Below are positions 1 to 8,074 of a stretch of DNA of 64,000 nucleotides, one piece after another. Location of the stretch: positions 1,354,001 to 1,418,000 of the forward strand of contig NZ_OZ035011.1 of the NCBI RefSeq assembly GCF_964031165.1, read 5' to 3'. The position numbers and the translations under genes were made by a program. Position 1 is the first letter of the stretch. Each line of letters starts with the position of its first letter. This DNA is from Rickettsiella endosymbiont of Rhagonycha lignosa (GTDB lineage: Bacteria > Pseudomonadota > Gammaproteobacteria > Diplorickettsiales > Diplorickettsiaceae). The notes beneath the pieces were generated by a model, which searched no databases, had not been told where the DNA came from, and saw only the letters and a program-made list of their open reading frames with translations.

Positions 1-1
1 A

Positions 2-640
2 AAAAAATTAGGAGATACTTTAAAAGTAGGTCGCCGTGGATCCTTATCGGCCCATTTGATCATTAAAGGGAAACAAGGTCATATTGCTTACCCTCAATTA
101 GCTGAAAACCCTATCCATCGCTTTAACCCAAGTCTAGCCGAATTATTGGGTATCAACTGGGATGAAGGAGTATCCTATCCTAGTTTTCAACCAACTAGCT
201 TACAAGTTTCTAATATTCATGGTGGCACTGGTGCTGGAAATGTTATTCCAGATAACATAGAGGTTAAGTTTAATTTTCGTTACTCCCCAGCAACCACCGC
301 AAAAAAATTAGAAAATACAGTAGAAAATATTTTAAAAAAACATCATCTAAAATATCAAATCACTTGGCAACATGGAGGACTTCCTTTTCTAAGTTCTTCA
401 GGGCAGTTACGTTTAGCCTGTCTAGATGTTATAGAAAAACTTACAGGAATTACACCTATAATTTCTACAACAGGAGGCACCTCTGATGCTCGTTTTATTG
501 CGCCCTTAAAAGCAGAGATTGTTGAGTTTGGTCCATGCAATCGTACTATTCATCAAATTAATGAATGCGTCTCTATTAATGATCTTGAACAATTAGCTTT
601 AATTTATAAAGAAATTTTGAAGAAAACTCTGTGTGTATAA
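2..640 (+). CDS. dapE: Succinyl-diaminopimelate desuccinylase, 5' part missing
   Basis: C-terminal 212 residues of DapE, the metal-dependent amidohydrolase that releases L,L-diaminopimelate from its N-succinyl form in the lysine/peptidoglycan DAP pathway. The reading frame is open from the first bases of the window with no stop, and the residues before the first possible start (GRRGSL, then HLIIKGKQGHIAYP) are the usual lead-in to the lid/dimerisation domain. GKQGHIAYPQLAENP and the late STTGGTSDARF segment are DapE family motifs. The start codon and the first metal ligands therefore lie upstream of the window. No downstream partner: the next gene is on the other strand. The assignment is firm; only the truncation by the window edge limits it. 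Confidence 0.93.
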   Translation, partial: KKLGDTLKVGRRGSLSAHLIIKGKQGHIAYPQLAENPIHRFNPSLAELLGINWDEGVSYPSFQPTSLQVSNIHGGTGAGNVIPDNIEVKFNFRYSPATTAKKLENTVENILKKHHLKYQITWQHGGLPFLSSSGQLRLACLDVIEKLTGITPIISTTGGTSDARFIAPLKAEIVEFGPCNRTIHQINECVSINDLEQLALIYKEILKKTLCV

Positions 641-661
641 AGATAAATCAGTAAAACACGG

Positions 662-693
662 GCAAAAAAAAGCAGCCTTTAAGGCTGCTTGCG
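662..693 (-). terminator. Rho-independent terminator of the L,D-transpeptidase gene
   Basis: Seven-pair stem AGCAGCC/GGCTGCT (671-677 and 683-689) with a short TTTAA loop. On the minus strand it is followed by a run of eight T. It lies just downstream of the stop of the minus-strand gene at 715 and in the convergent gap with dapE. Confidence 0.85.
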
Positions 694-714
694 GTTAATC
701 GTTAGTGTTCTCTA

Positions 715-1392
715 TTATGAAAGAAACTGCGATTTTGATAACCATGATGGATCAGGATAGTAAGCAAATACTAGCGTTCCGTTCTTAATCGAATGGATTA
801 ATGAATCGGCAACTGCTGGACTGACTGCAAAACAACCCCAACTTCGTCCCAGACGACCATGCTGCTGCGCAAATTGCGCCGTTGCATAATCTGCCCTATG
901 GACTACGATATCACGAGCTTCCGCCCTATCGTTAAATCCTTTTTCTAGACCTTTTAACCTTAATGAATAGCCGTGTTTACCCTGATAAGTTGATTCAGTT
1001 AAAAACACACCTAAGCTTGATTCTAAACTTCCTGGTCTATCTGAGAAGGAAGTTGCATAGTTGCCGCCACTGTTCTGTCCGTGGGCAACGTAATCATTAA
1101 AAAGCACAGAGTTGTTATTAAGGTCTAATACCCACAATCTGCGTGCTGTTGATGGCTTAGTATAATCAATAATCGTTAGAATATGTTGATTGTCTAAACC
1201 TTCCTGTCTGGCCTTGTTATAAGCCTCTAAACCTAATTGTAATACTTTAGGATTAAGACCTGGAGCTTGCTTACTGAACTGCTGCAGCTCAGCTTGCACG
1301 TTAGCGTCCTGGCTTACTGGACTAGCATTAACAGTCATCACGAAGAGACCACTGGCTAGCAGTAATAAACTTGTTATTTTCTTTAATATCAC
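715..1392 (-). CDS. Secreted murein L,D-transpeptidase catalytic-domain protein (YkuD_2 type)
   Basis: A 225-residue exported protein. The N-terminus is a signal peptide (KK, then a leucine-rich core, then VNAS before a probable cleavage site). The C-terminal half carries the histidine and the SWGCFAV cysteine motif of the YkuD_2-type L,D-transpeptidase family, expected to act on peptidoglycan in the periplasm. I place the start at GTG 1392 because a strong Shine-Dalgarno (GAGGGGGG) sits about 8 bases upstream; a longer ATG-initiated reading (to 1452) would put 20 residues ahead of the signal peptide and has no such site. The ribosome binding site is a seven-G run, a possible slippage tract. 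Monocistronic, ending at a strong terminator. Family known; the substrate is not known from sequence. Confidence 0.82.
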   Translation of the reverse strand: MILKKITSLLLLASGLFVMTVNASPVSQDANVQAELQQFSKQAPGLNPKVLQLGLEAYNKARQEGLDNQHILTIIDYTKPSTARRLWVLDLNNNSVLFNDYVAHGQNSGGNYATSFSDRPGSLESSLGVFLTESTYQGKHGYSLRLKGLEKGFNDRAEARDIVVHRADYATAQFAQQHGRLGRSWGCFAVSPAVADSLIHSIKNGTLVFAYYPDPSWLSKSQFLS

Positions 1393-1776
1393 TATATAAC
1401 CCCCCCTCTGCTTATTTAGCAGAAGAAGACCACTATAGCATAATTCGTACAATTTTTGAACGTTTTAGCCCTGTTTTATTAGATAAAAGGCTTACATTTA
1501 TATTTTAGAATGTAAGCCTAAGGGAAGACAGAAATTTAGGTTAAAACCCTTATTGAGAAAACCTCACTCTAAGCGTTTCATGCGTTAAAAGCGTTAGATG
1601 AGAAATTTTCAGTAAATAGTCCTTTTATGCTCAAATTCGCAGATTAAAGGATTCTATTTTATCTATATTCTACATAGAACAATTAAAGATTTTAAACTGA
1701 GCTTAAATTTTTAAGCTGTATTTATTGTTATAATCAAATATTAGATTAATTTTCTTCTTTGGTTTCGCGATAGAAA
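1393..1776. other. Intergenic stretch without a recognisable gene
   Basis: 384 bases between two minus-strand genes. It holds the G7 ribosome binding site of the downstream gene and an 11-pair stem-loop at 1488-1519. Otherwise it is AT-rich and I see no coding pattern. Confidence 0.6.
1488..1519 (-). terminator. Perfect 11-bp stem-loop, possible minus-strand terminator
   Basis: AGGCTTACATT at 1488-1498 pairs perfectly with AATGTAAGCCT at 1509-1519 across a 10-base AT loop. On the minus strand the stem is followed by TTTTATC, a weak T tract. It lies about 260 bases beyond the AT-hook gene, so it may end a longer transcript or be an unrelated RNA structure. Confidence 0.4.
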
Positions 1777-2166
1777 TTATTTCATTTTTCGTGGTCTGCC
1801 TCGCTTACGTATGGTGCCTGTTTTAGCTATATTGAGCTGAGAGGCTCTTCCTCGACCCTTTGTCGTTAACATTCTTTTCATTCTTTTTCGATTTCCTTTA
1901 GCCTTTGCAACTGCTAAAGCCTTGAAATTAGCTTCCATTTTTTTATGTTCTATTTTAACAACTTTTTCAAGTGCTTTTTGATAAGCATCTTGCTCTGCAA
2001 TTTTTAGTTTTTCTTTGAAATTAGCTTTCAACATAGCAATCTTGGCGCGTAAGGCTTTTTGTGTCATACGCGCGTTTAGAGCAGCTTTACTTCGTTGCAT
2101 TTTTTTAGCAGAACTTAAGGGTGGTCTACCTCGTTTAGTTTTTGTTTGTGTTTTAATATTCGTCAT
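1777..2166 (-). CDS. Small lysine/arginine-rich protein with AT-hook motifs at both ends
   Basis: A 129-residue, extremely basic protein. It has a canonical AT-hook core KRGRPP at residues 11-16 and a second RKRGRPRK at 120-127, with a weaker GRGRAS near residue 104. The centre is an alanine/lysine-rich stretch that should form one long helix. AT-hooks bind the minor groove of AT-rich DNA, so a nucleoid-associated or histone-like role is the simplest reading. AT-hooks are much commoner in eukaryotic chromatin proteins, and in an intracellular bacterium a secreted protein acting on host chromatin is an alternative that the sequence cannot decide. No signal peptide. It stands alone between the L,D-transpeptidase gene and gltA, with a repeat copy just upstream. 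Confidence 0.7.
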   Translation of the reverse strand: MTNIKTQTKTKRGRPPLSSAKKMQRSKAALNARMTQKALRAKIAMLKANFKEKLKIAEQDAYQKALEKVVKIEHKKMEANFKALAVAKAKGNRKRMKRMLTTKGRGRASQLNIAKTGTIRKRGRPRKMK

Positions 2167-2503
2167 ATGTATTCCTTAGAGTTAAAATAATATCAATAAA
2201 TATATATACTTTTCGCACTTGTATTTTTGTCTGTGTTGCCGCTTAACTCGCAATCCTCATGGTTATTCTATAAAGATTGCTGTATGACGCGGCATTTGAC
2301 AAAAATCCCATTACTTTGAGTATACCTTCTTAAAATTAAGGTCATATTAAATAATATTTTCTTTAATTAAGAAGTATAAACCTAAATAGACATTCTATTA
2401 TATAATATTTTATCATTATTAAAAAATTCAGCTTTTTTATTAACATTTTTTAATTGCCAAATTTCTAATTTATATAAATAGATAATTATTTATGGGGATT
2501 TCA
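2167..2503. other. Intergenic stretch holding a repeat copy
   Basis: 337 bases between gltA and the AT-hook gene, both on the minus strand. It contains the repeat copy at 2206-2323. The rest (about 2324-2503) is very AT-rich, with no coding pattern and no clear terminator. Confidence 0.6.
2206..2323 (-). repeat. MITE-like repeat, copy 1
   Basis: 118 bases, minus orientation. Read on the minus strand it begins ATACTCAAAGTAATGGG and ends GTGCGAAAAGTAT, with the internal CATGAGGATTGCGAG and AACACAGACAAAAA blocks shared with the other copies. Lies upstream of the AT-hook gene. Confidence 0.85.
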
Positions 2504-3826
2504 CTATCTTTTTTCAATAGCTATATAATTTCTTTGCGTACTTCCAATATACAATTGTCTAGGTCTTGCAATGCGAAGTTTTGGGTCAGCCATCATTTCT
2601 TCCCATTGTGAAATCCAACCTACCGTGCGAGCTAATGCAAAAATTACCGTAAACATATTGGTAGGAATTCCTAAAGCACTTAAAGTAATACCTGAATAAA
2701 AATCTACATTAGGATATAATTTTCTTTCAACAAAATAAGGATCTTCTAAAGCAATTTTCTCTAAAGCTAATGCAAGTTTAAATAAAGGCACTTCTTTTTG
2801 CCCAGTTTCTTCCAATACATCATGACATGTTTTTTTCATCACTGATGCTCGCGGATCGTAATTTTTATATACACGATGTCCAAAACCCATTAATCGAAAG
2901 GGATCATTGGGATCTTTTGCCTTGTCGATGTAATGGTTAATACGAGAAATGTCTCCTATTTCAAGCAGCATATTTAAGCACGCTTCGTTGGCACCGCCAT
3001 GAGCAGGTCCCCATAAGGCGGCTATCCCTGCAGAAATGCAAGCATAGGGATTAGCACCTGTTGAGCCAGCCATTCTAACGGTAGATGTAGAAGCATTTTG
3101 CTCATGATCAGCATGTAAAATAAAAATTTTATCTAAAGCCTTTGCCAACACTGGGTTAGGTGGATTCTTTTCAGTTGGAACCCCAAACATCATATGCATA
3201 AAATTTTCTGCATAATTTAAATGATTCAGAGGATACATAAAAGGCAATCCTGTCGCATACTTGTAAGACATAGCGGCAAGAGTTGGCATTTTAGCAATTA
3301 ATCTTAATGCGGCTAATTTACGATGTTCTTTATTATGAATATCCAACAAATCGTGATAGAAAGCAGATAAAGCTCCAACTACACCCAACATAATTGCCAT
3401 GGGATGAGCATCTCTACGAAATCCATGAAAAAAATGACGTAGCTGCTCATGTACCATGGTATGTTGATTAATTTCTTCATTAAAATTCTGTTTTTGAGTT
3501 TGATTAGGTAACTCACCATGAAGTAATAAATAAGCAACTTCTATAAAATCTGATTTTTCTGCAAGTTGATCAATCGAATAGCCGCGATAAAGTAAAATAC
3601 CTTTATCACCATCAATAAAAGTTATTTTAGAAGAACAGGAAGCAGTAGATAGAAATCCTGGATCATAGGTAAATCGATTAACTTTTGCCAATTGAGTCAC
3701 ATCTATGACATCAGGTCCTAAGGTTGCTTTGCAAATCGGCAAATTAACAGGCGCTAAGTCATTAACAGTTAAAGTTGCCATGGAAGAAGACAAATCTTTA
3801 GCAGTTACTTCCGCAGATTGAGTCAT
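2504..3826 (-). CDS. gltA: Citrate synthase
   Basis: 440 residues, a full-length hexameric-type (gltA) citrate synthase that condenses oxaloacetate and acetyl-CoA in the first step of the TCA cycle. Seen: [14 protein letters not shown] near the N-terminus, [10 protein letters not shown] with an active-site histidine, [11 protein letters not shown] with the second histidine, and [14 protein letters not shown], all family hallmarks. The N-terminal 20 residues are a variable tail. The gene diverges from rluC across a 172-base gap that must hold both promoters. No other TCA gene is in the window. Confidence 0.97.
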   Translation of the reverse strand: MTQSAEVTAKDLSSSMATLTVNDLAPVNLPICKATLGPDVIDVTQLAKVNRFTYDPGFLSTASCSSKITFIDGDKGILLYRGYSIDQLAEKSDFIEVAYLLLHGELPNQTQKQNFNEEINQHTMVHEQLRHFFHGFRRDAHPMAIMLGVVGALSAFYHDLLDIHNKEHRKLAALRLIAKMPTLAAMSYKYATGLPFMYPLNHLNYAENFMHMMFGVPTEKNPPNPVLAKALDKIFILHADHEQNASTSTVRMAGSTGANPYACISAGIAALWGPAHGGANEACLNMLLEIGDISRINHYIDKAKDPNDPFRLMGFGHRVYKNYDPRASVMKKTCHDVLEETGQKEVPLFKLALALEKIALEDPYFVERKLYPNVDFYSGITLSALGIPTNMFTVIFALARTVGWISQWEEMMADPKLRIARPRQLYIGSTQRNYIAIEKR

Positions 3827-3998
3827 AATAGCCTCTAAATTTATAAATTTAATTTCATCACAAACTATACTAGCAATTATCTAAAAAGCGGGGTGATATA
3901 TAACAAAGATAAAATACTGATGTCAATTTCGGCAACTTAATAAGATTTAATCAAATTATTAGAAAGTCGTGCTAGATTTATGCTAGATTAACGATATT

Positions 3999-4943
3999 GT
4001 GCAAACTATTCAACAATTAACTGTAACAAATGACTATTCAGGCCAGAGACTCGACAATTTTTTAATGTCGCGGTTAAAGGGCTTACCTAAAAGTCGTCTT
4101 TATCGAATCATAAGAAAAGGCGAATTACGCATCAACAAAAAAAGAGTAAAGCCCGATTATCGTTTACAAGAAGGAGATATTATTCGGATCCCCCCCCTAC
4201 GACTTGCCCCCCGTACTCCAAAAAATATTTTAAATGCAAACTTAGCTGCGCTACTTGAAAAAGCAATTATTTTTGAAGATAAACATTTTTTAGTCCTTAA
4301 CAAACCTAGTGGTATGGCCGTCCATGGTGGAAGCGGGATACATTTAGGGGTCATAGAAGCTTTACGCCTATTGCGACCACAATTGAAATTCTTGGAATTA
4401 GTTCATCGCTTGGATCGTGACACTTCAGGTTGTTTACTACTCGCTAAAAAAAGTAGTATTTTAAAGGAATTACATGAATTATTACGTTCGGGTCAGATGA
4501 AAAAGACTTATATTGCCCTAGTAGCAGGACATTGGCCTAAATCGTTACGAAAAGTCGACGCTCCGTTATATAAAAATCAATTACAATCCGGAGAACGCAT
4601 CGTACTTGTTCAAGCAGAGGGCAAAAGTTCGCTAACTGAATTTTCTGTACAACATTATTATGTTGAATCCACATTAATCGCAGCAATGCCCATCACTGGC
4701 CGCACCCACCAGATTCGCGTTCATGCTCAATTTGCCAAACACCCTATTATTGGAGACGAAAAATATGGAGAAAAAGAAATCAATAAAAAAATGCGTCAAC
4801 TAGGCTGTAAACGACTTTTTTTACACGCTAGTCAGCTTGAGTTTACTTTAGGTTCGACAGGAAAAACTATAACGCTAGCTGCCAAATTGCCAGAAGATTT
4901 AAATCAAGTTTTGAAAAATTTAACCTCTTTACCGAGTTTATAG
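3999..4943 (+). CDS. rluC: 23S rRNA pseudouridine synthase RluC
   Basis: 314 residues. An N-terminal S4 RNA-binding domain (residues about 14-80) is followed by the RluA-family catalytic domain with the signature HRLDRDTSG, whose second aspartate is the catalytic nucleophile, and later GRTHQIRVH. RluC makes pseudouridines 955, 2504 and 2580 in 23S rRNA. The start is GTG at 3999; no strong Shine-Dalgarno is visible, so a few residues of uncertainty remain. A run of eight C (4190-4197) lies inside the coding sequence, unusual in an AT-rich genome. Converges with adk, with only 5 bases between stop codons. Confidence 0.92.
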   Translation: MQTIQQLTVTNDYSGQRLDNFLMSRLKGLPKSRLYRIIRKGELRINKKRVKPDYRLQEGDIIRIPPLRLAPRTPKNILNANLAALLEKAIIFEDKHFLVLNKPSGMAVHGGSGIHLGVIEALRLLRPQLKFLELVHRLDRDTSGCLLLAKKSSILKELHELLRSGQMKKTYIALVAGHWPKSLRKVDAPLYKNQLQSGERIVLVQAEGKSSLTEFSVQHYYVESTLIAAMPITGRTHQIRVHAQFAKHPIIGDEKYGEKEINKKMRQLGCKRLFLHASQLEFTLGSTGKTITLAAKLPEDLNQVLKNLTSLPSL

Positions 4944-4948
4944 GTATT

Positions 4949-5617
4949 TCATTTTTGACTGTTTTTCTTTAATTCGGCAAAAATATGTCTGCGAACTTCA
5001 TCAACATCAGCATGGCCATTGATTGATATATAGCAAGGCGCATCCGGATCACCGCTACGTTGCCATTCTTTGTAATAGAAAAGTACTGGTTTGGTTTGTT
5101 GATGATAAATGCGCAAACGTTCGCGTATAGTTGCTTCTTTATCATCATTTCGTTGAATGAGTGGTTCTCTTGTTATATCATCTTTATTCGGGACTTTTGG
5201 AGAATTATGTAATATATGATAAATACGGCCCGAACCGGGATGAATGCGTCGTCCACTGAGACGTTTTACAATTTCATCATCCTCAATCTCAATTTCTATA
5301 ACAAAATCAATAAAAATACCGTTAGATCGTATCGCCTCCGCTTGAGGTAAAGTACGTGGAAATCCATCAAATAAAAAACCATTCGCACAATCTGCTTGCT
5401 GAATACGTGATTCGACTAATTCAATAATAACCTTATCAGAAATTAATTGACCTGCATCCATCAAAGCCTTGATTTGAAGTCCCACAGGGGTACCTTGGAT
5501 AGCGGGATCGCGTAGTATATCTCCAGTAGAAATTTTGGGGATATGATAAAAAGTCGTTAAAAACTCTGCTTGGGTGCCCTTTCCCGCCCCGGGTGGCCCT
5601 AGTAAAATAATGTTCAT
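4949..5617 (-). CDS. adk: Adenylate kinase
   Basis: 222 residues. Interconverts ATP + AMP and 2 ADP in the cytoplasm. The Walker A P-loop GPPGAGKGTQ is at residues 7-16, FDGFPRTLPQAE provides the AMP site, and the LID segment begins at GRRIHPGSGR. The LID has no zinc-binding cysteine set, as in E. coli Adk. Length is slightly above the usual 214. Single gene. Confidence 0.96.
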   Translation of the reverse strand: MNIILLGPPGAGKGTQAEFLTTFYHIPKISTGDILRDPAIQGTPVGLQIKALMDAGQLISDKVIIELVESRIQQADCANGFLFDGFPRTLPQAEAIRSNGIFIDFVIEIEIEDDEIVKRLSGRRIHPGSGRIYHILHNSPKVPNKDDITREPLIQRNDDKEATIRERLRIYHQQTKPVLFYYKEWQRSGDPDAPCYISINGHADVDEVRRHIFAELKKNSQK

Positions 5618-5976
5618 CTTCTATTCTTATCTCAGTAAGTGTCTAAACTTCATCTACAAAAAAGCCGGATTCGGACTAGCCAGAAGTCTAAAAATATGTT
5701 TTTATCACTATCTGATTTTTCCAATCTATAGTGAAAAATCAAAACCAGGATTGTTTCTGTAAGTAACTATAACAAACCAGATCAATCAAAAAAAGTTTCC
5801 AGAGAGTCTACTATAAAAAGAGATAAAACATGTAGAATCTTTTTTAGGAAATATACCCGTTCTACTGTTCAATACTAAGAACATATCAGAAAACATGATT
5901 TTTTGCGTATCACAAGATCTTTTGCAAAGAGTATACATTAAAAGGGCTTTATCCCATCAAACATTATGCTGATCCT
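5618..5976. other. Intergenic stretch without a recognisable gene
   Basis: 359 bases upstream of both adk (minus) and the exonuclease gene (plus). A divergent promoter region is expected. Short open frames here overlap adk antisense and look like chance. No RNA gene or riboswitch was recognised. Confidence 0.55.
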
Positions 5977-6753
5977 ATGAATACTTTTGTTTTTGATATT
6001 GAAACAATTCCTGACATAAAGAATGGCCGAGTTCTTTATAAGATAGATAGTGAAAAAAACGATCGGGAAGTCGCTAATATAATGTTAGCTAAACGCCAAG
6101 AAAAAACCGGTAATTCAAGTTTTCTTCCTCATCATTTGCAACGTATCGTGGCTATTTCTGTTGCATTGCGCACTAAAAATCAATTTAAAATTGGGTCCTT
6201 GGGTAATATCGATTCAGATGAACCTGCTCTTATAGAAGCATTTTTCAAATGTATTGAGAAATATTTACCCATCTTAGTATCCTGGAATGGTAGTGGCTTC
6301 GATCTACCTGTTTTACATTACCGGGCATTATTATACGGAATCAGTAGTCCTAGTTATTGGAATATAGGTAATGACGATGCCAGTTTCCGTTGGAATAACT
6401 ATTTGAGTCGCTATCATTATCGACATACGGATTTGATGGATGTATTAGCTGCCTATCAAGGCCGTGCAAATGCCCCCCTGACAGATATTGCTATCATGTT
6501 AGGTTTGCCCGGCAAACTAGGTATGGATGGTAGCCAAGTTTGGGATTATTTTTTAGATGGAAAATTAGCAGCCATCCGAGATTATTGCGAAACAGATGTA
6601 TTGAATACTTATTTAATCTATCTTCGTTTTGAATTAATACGAGGAACTTTCTCTTTTGAAACTTATCAAAAAGAATGCGCTTATGTACGTGAAAAAATTA
6701 CTGAAGAAAATAAACCCCATTTTAAACAATTTATAGAAGCATGGAAAATTTAA
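5977..6753 (+). CDS. Predicted PolB-like 3'-5' exonuclease
   Basis: 258 residues with the DEDD-exonuclease layout: FVFDIETIPD at the N-terminus (Exo I, D and E metal ligands), LVSWNGSGFDLPVL (Exo II) and a late YCETDVLNTYLIY (Exo III). This matches the family of predicted 3'-5' exonucleases related to the proofreading domain of B-family polymerases (PF10108), a stand-alone nuclease of unknown biological role. It overlaps the rlmD start by 13 bases, so the two are probably co-translated. Confidence 0.85.
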   Translation: MNTFVFDIETIPDIKNGRVLYKIDSEKNDREVANIMLAKRQEKTGNSSFLPHHLQRIVAISVALRTKNQFKIGSLGNIDSDEPALIEAFFKCIEKYLPILVSWNGSGFDLPVLHYRALLYGISSPSYWNIGNDDASFRWNNYLSRYHYRHTDLMDVLAAYQGRANAPLTDIAIMLGLPGKLGMDGSQVWDYFLDGKLAAIRDYCETDVLNTYLIYLRFELIRGTFSFETYQKECAYVREKITEENKPHFKQFIEAWKI

Positions 6754-8069
6754 AAACTTTCTCTACCAATACGACTCCTATTGTCATTACAGGCATTTCT
6801 CATGAAGGTCGTGGAATTGCACATATTAATGGCAAAATCACCTTTATCGAGAATGCTTTACCTGGAGAAACCGTTCTAATCTCCTATAGTAAAAAACGAC
6901 GTTCCTATGATGAAGCAAAATCTATTCAGGTTTTAAAAGCCTCAATGGATAGAATTCAACCAGGCTGTCTACATTATGATAGCTGTGGTGGCTGTAGCCT
7001 ACAGCATTTAAGTAACCAAGCTCAATTGCAACATAAAGAAAAGACACTTGTTGATCAACTCAGCCATTTCACTGAAATCAAACCTAAATCATTATTACCT
7101 CCACTTACCGGTGCGAGCTGGGGCTATCGTCGACGTGCACGCCTTGGGGTTAAATTTGTTACTAAAAAGCAAGCAGTGTTAGTTGGCTTCCGCGAAAAAA
7201 ATGGACGTTATCTTGCACAATTAGAAACTTGTAAAACCTTAGATCCAAGAGTTGGTCAACTTTTAGTCCCTTTACAGCAACTTATTCATAAACTAAATGC
7301 ATTTCAAGCTATCCCACAAATTGAAGCGGCACTCGGTGATGAGATACTGGGCTTAGTTTTTCGACATCTCACCCCTTTAGACAACTCTGATCAAATGCAA
7401 CTCAAAAACTTTGCTGAACAGCATCAAATCCAACTTTATCTACAGCCCGGCAATGAAAATAGCACGCATTGCATTTGGCCAGCAGATCCTAAATTATTAA
7501 GCTATCGTTTGGAAAATAAAGGTTATAAACCTCTAGAGCTCTTATTCGAGCCTAAACATTTCATACAGATTAACGCAGACATCAATCAAGCAATGATTCA
7601 ACGAGCTATGGAATTGCTCTCACCTAATTTCAGCGATCGGATATTGGATTTATTCTGCGGATTAGGTAATTTTAGTTTACCTCTAGCCACACGATGCCAT
7701 TTCGTCGTAGGCATTGAGGGATATGCAGAACTCGTAGAACGGGCAAAAGCCAATGCTAAACATAATGATATTAACAATACACAATTTTATACAGCTGATT
7801 TAACAAGTTCTATATTAAAAGAAGCTTGGGCTCAACAAACTTTCAACAAGATTCTATTGGATCCACCCCGCTCTGGAGCTTTGGAAATCATTTCGCAAAT
7901 TGCAAATTGGAATGTTGAGCGTATTGTGTATGTATCCTGTAATTCTGCTAGTCTGGCTAGAGATGCGGGAGAATTAGTAAAACAAGGTTATAGTTTAGAA
8001 AAAGCCGGAATAATGGATATGTTCCCGCAAACTCATCATTCAGAAGCAATTTGTTTATTTACTAAATAG
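6741..8069 (+). CDS. rlmD: 23S rRNA (uracil-1939 C5) methyltransferase RlmD
   Basis: 442 residues. Layout is TRAM domain (about 10-70), a cysteine cluster CLHYDSCGGC for a [4Fe-4S] centre, then a class I SAM methyltransferase domain with LDLFCGLGNFSLPLA, LDPPRSGA and the catalytic cysteine in YVSCNSASLARD. This is the RumA/RlmD arrangement, which makes m5U1939 in 23S rRNA. Start at ATG 6741 inside the end of the exonuclease gene; dacB follows after 5 bases, so the three form an operon. Confidence 0.94.
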   Translation: MENLKTFSTNTTPIVITGISHEGRGIAHINGKITFIENALPGETVLISYSKKRRSYDEAKSIQVLKASMDRIQPGCLHYDSCGGCSLQHLSNQAQLQHKEKTLVDQLSHFTEIKPKSLLPPLTGASWGYRRRARLGVKFVTKKQAVLVGFREKNGRYLAQLETCKTLDPRVGQLLVPLQQLIHKLNAFQAIPQIEAALGDEILGLVFRHLTPLDNSDQMQLKNFAEQHQIQLYLQPGNENSTHCIWPADPKLLSYRLENKGYKPLELLFEPKHFIQINADINQAMIQRAMELLSPNFSDRILDLFCGLGNFSLPLATRCHFVVGIEGYAELVERAKANAKHNDINNTQFYTADLTSSILKEAWAQQTFNKILLDPPRSGALEIISQIANWNVERIVYVSCNSASLARDAGELVKQGYSLEKAGIMDMFPQTHHSEAICLFTK

Positions 8070-8074
8070 GTTGT

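Noticed and set aside
355-540. Open frames on the opposite strand of dapE, rluC, relA, xseA, valS, uvrD, lpxK and ligD
   Set aside because: All lie wholly antisense to genes with strong family matches and show no motif of their own.
5910-5937. GCAAAGAGTATAC resembling the right end of the repeat family
   Set aside because: Only about 12 bases match and no left end or interior is found at the expected distance, so it is probably chance.
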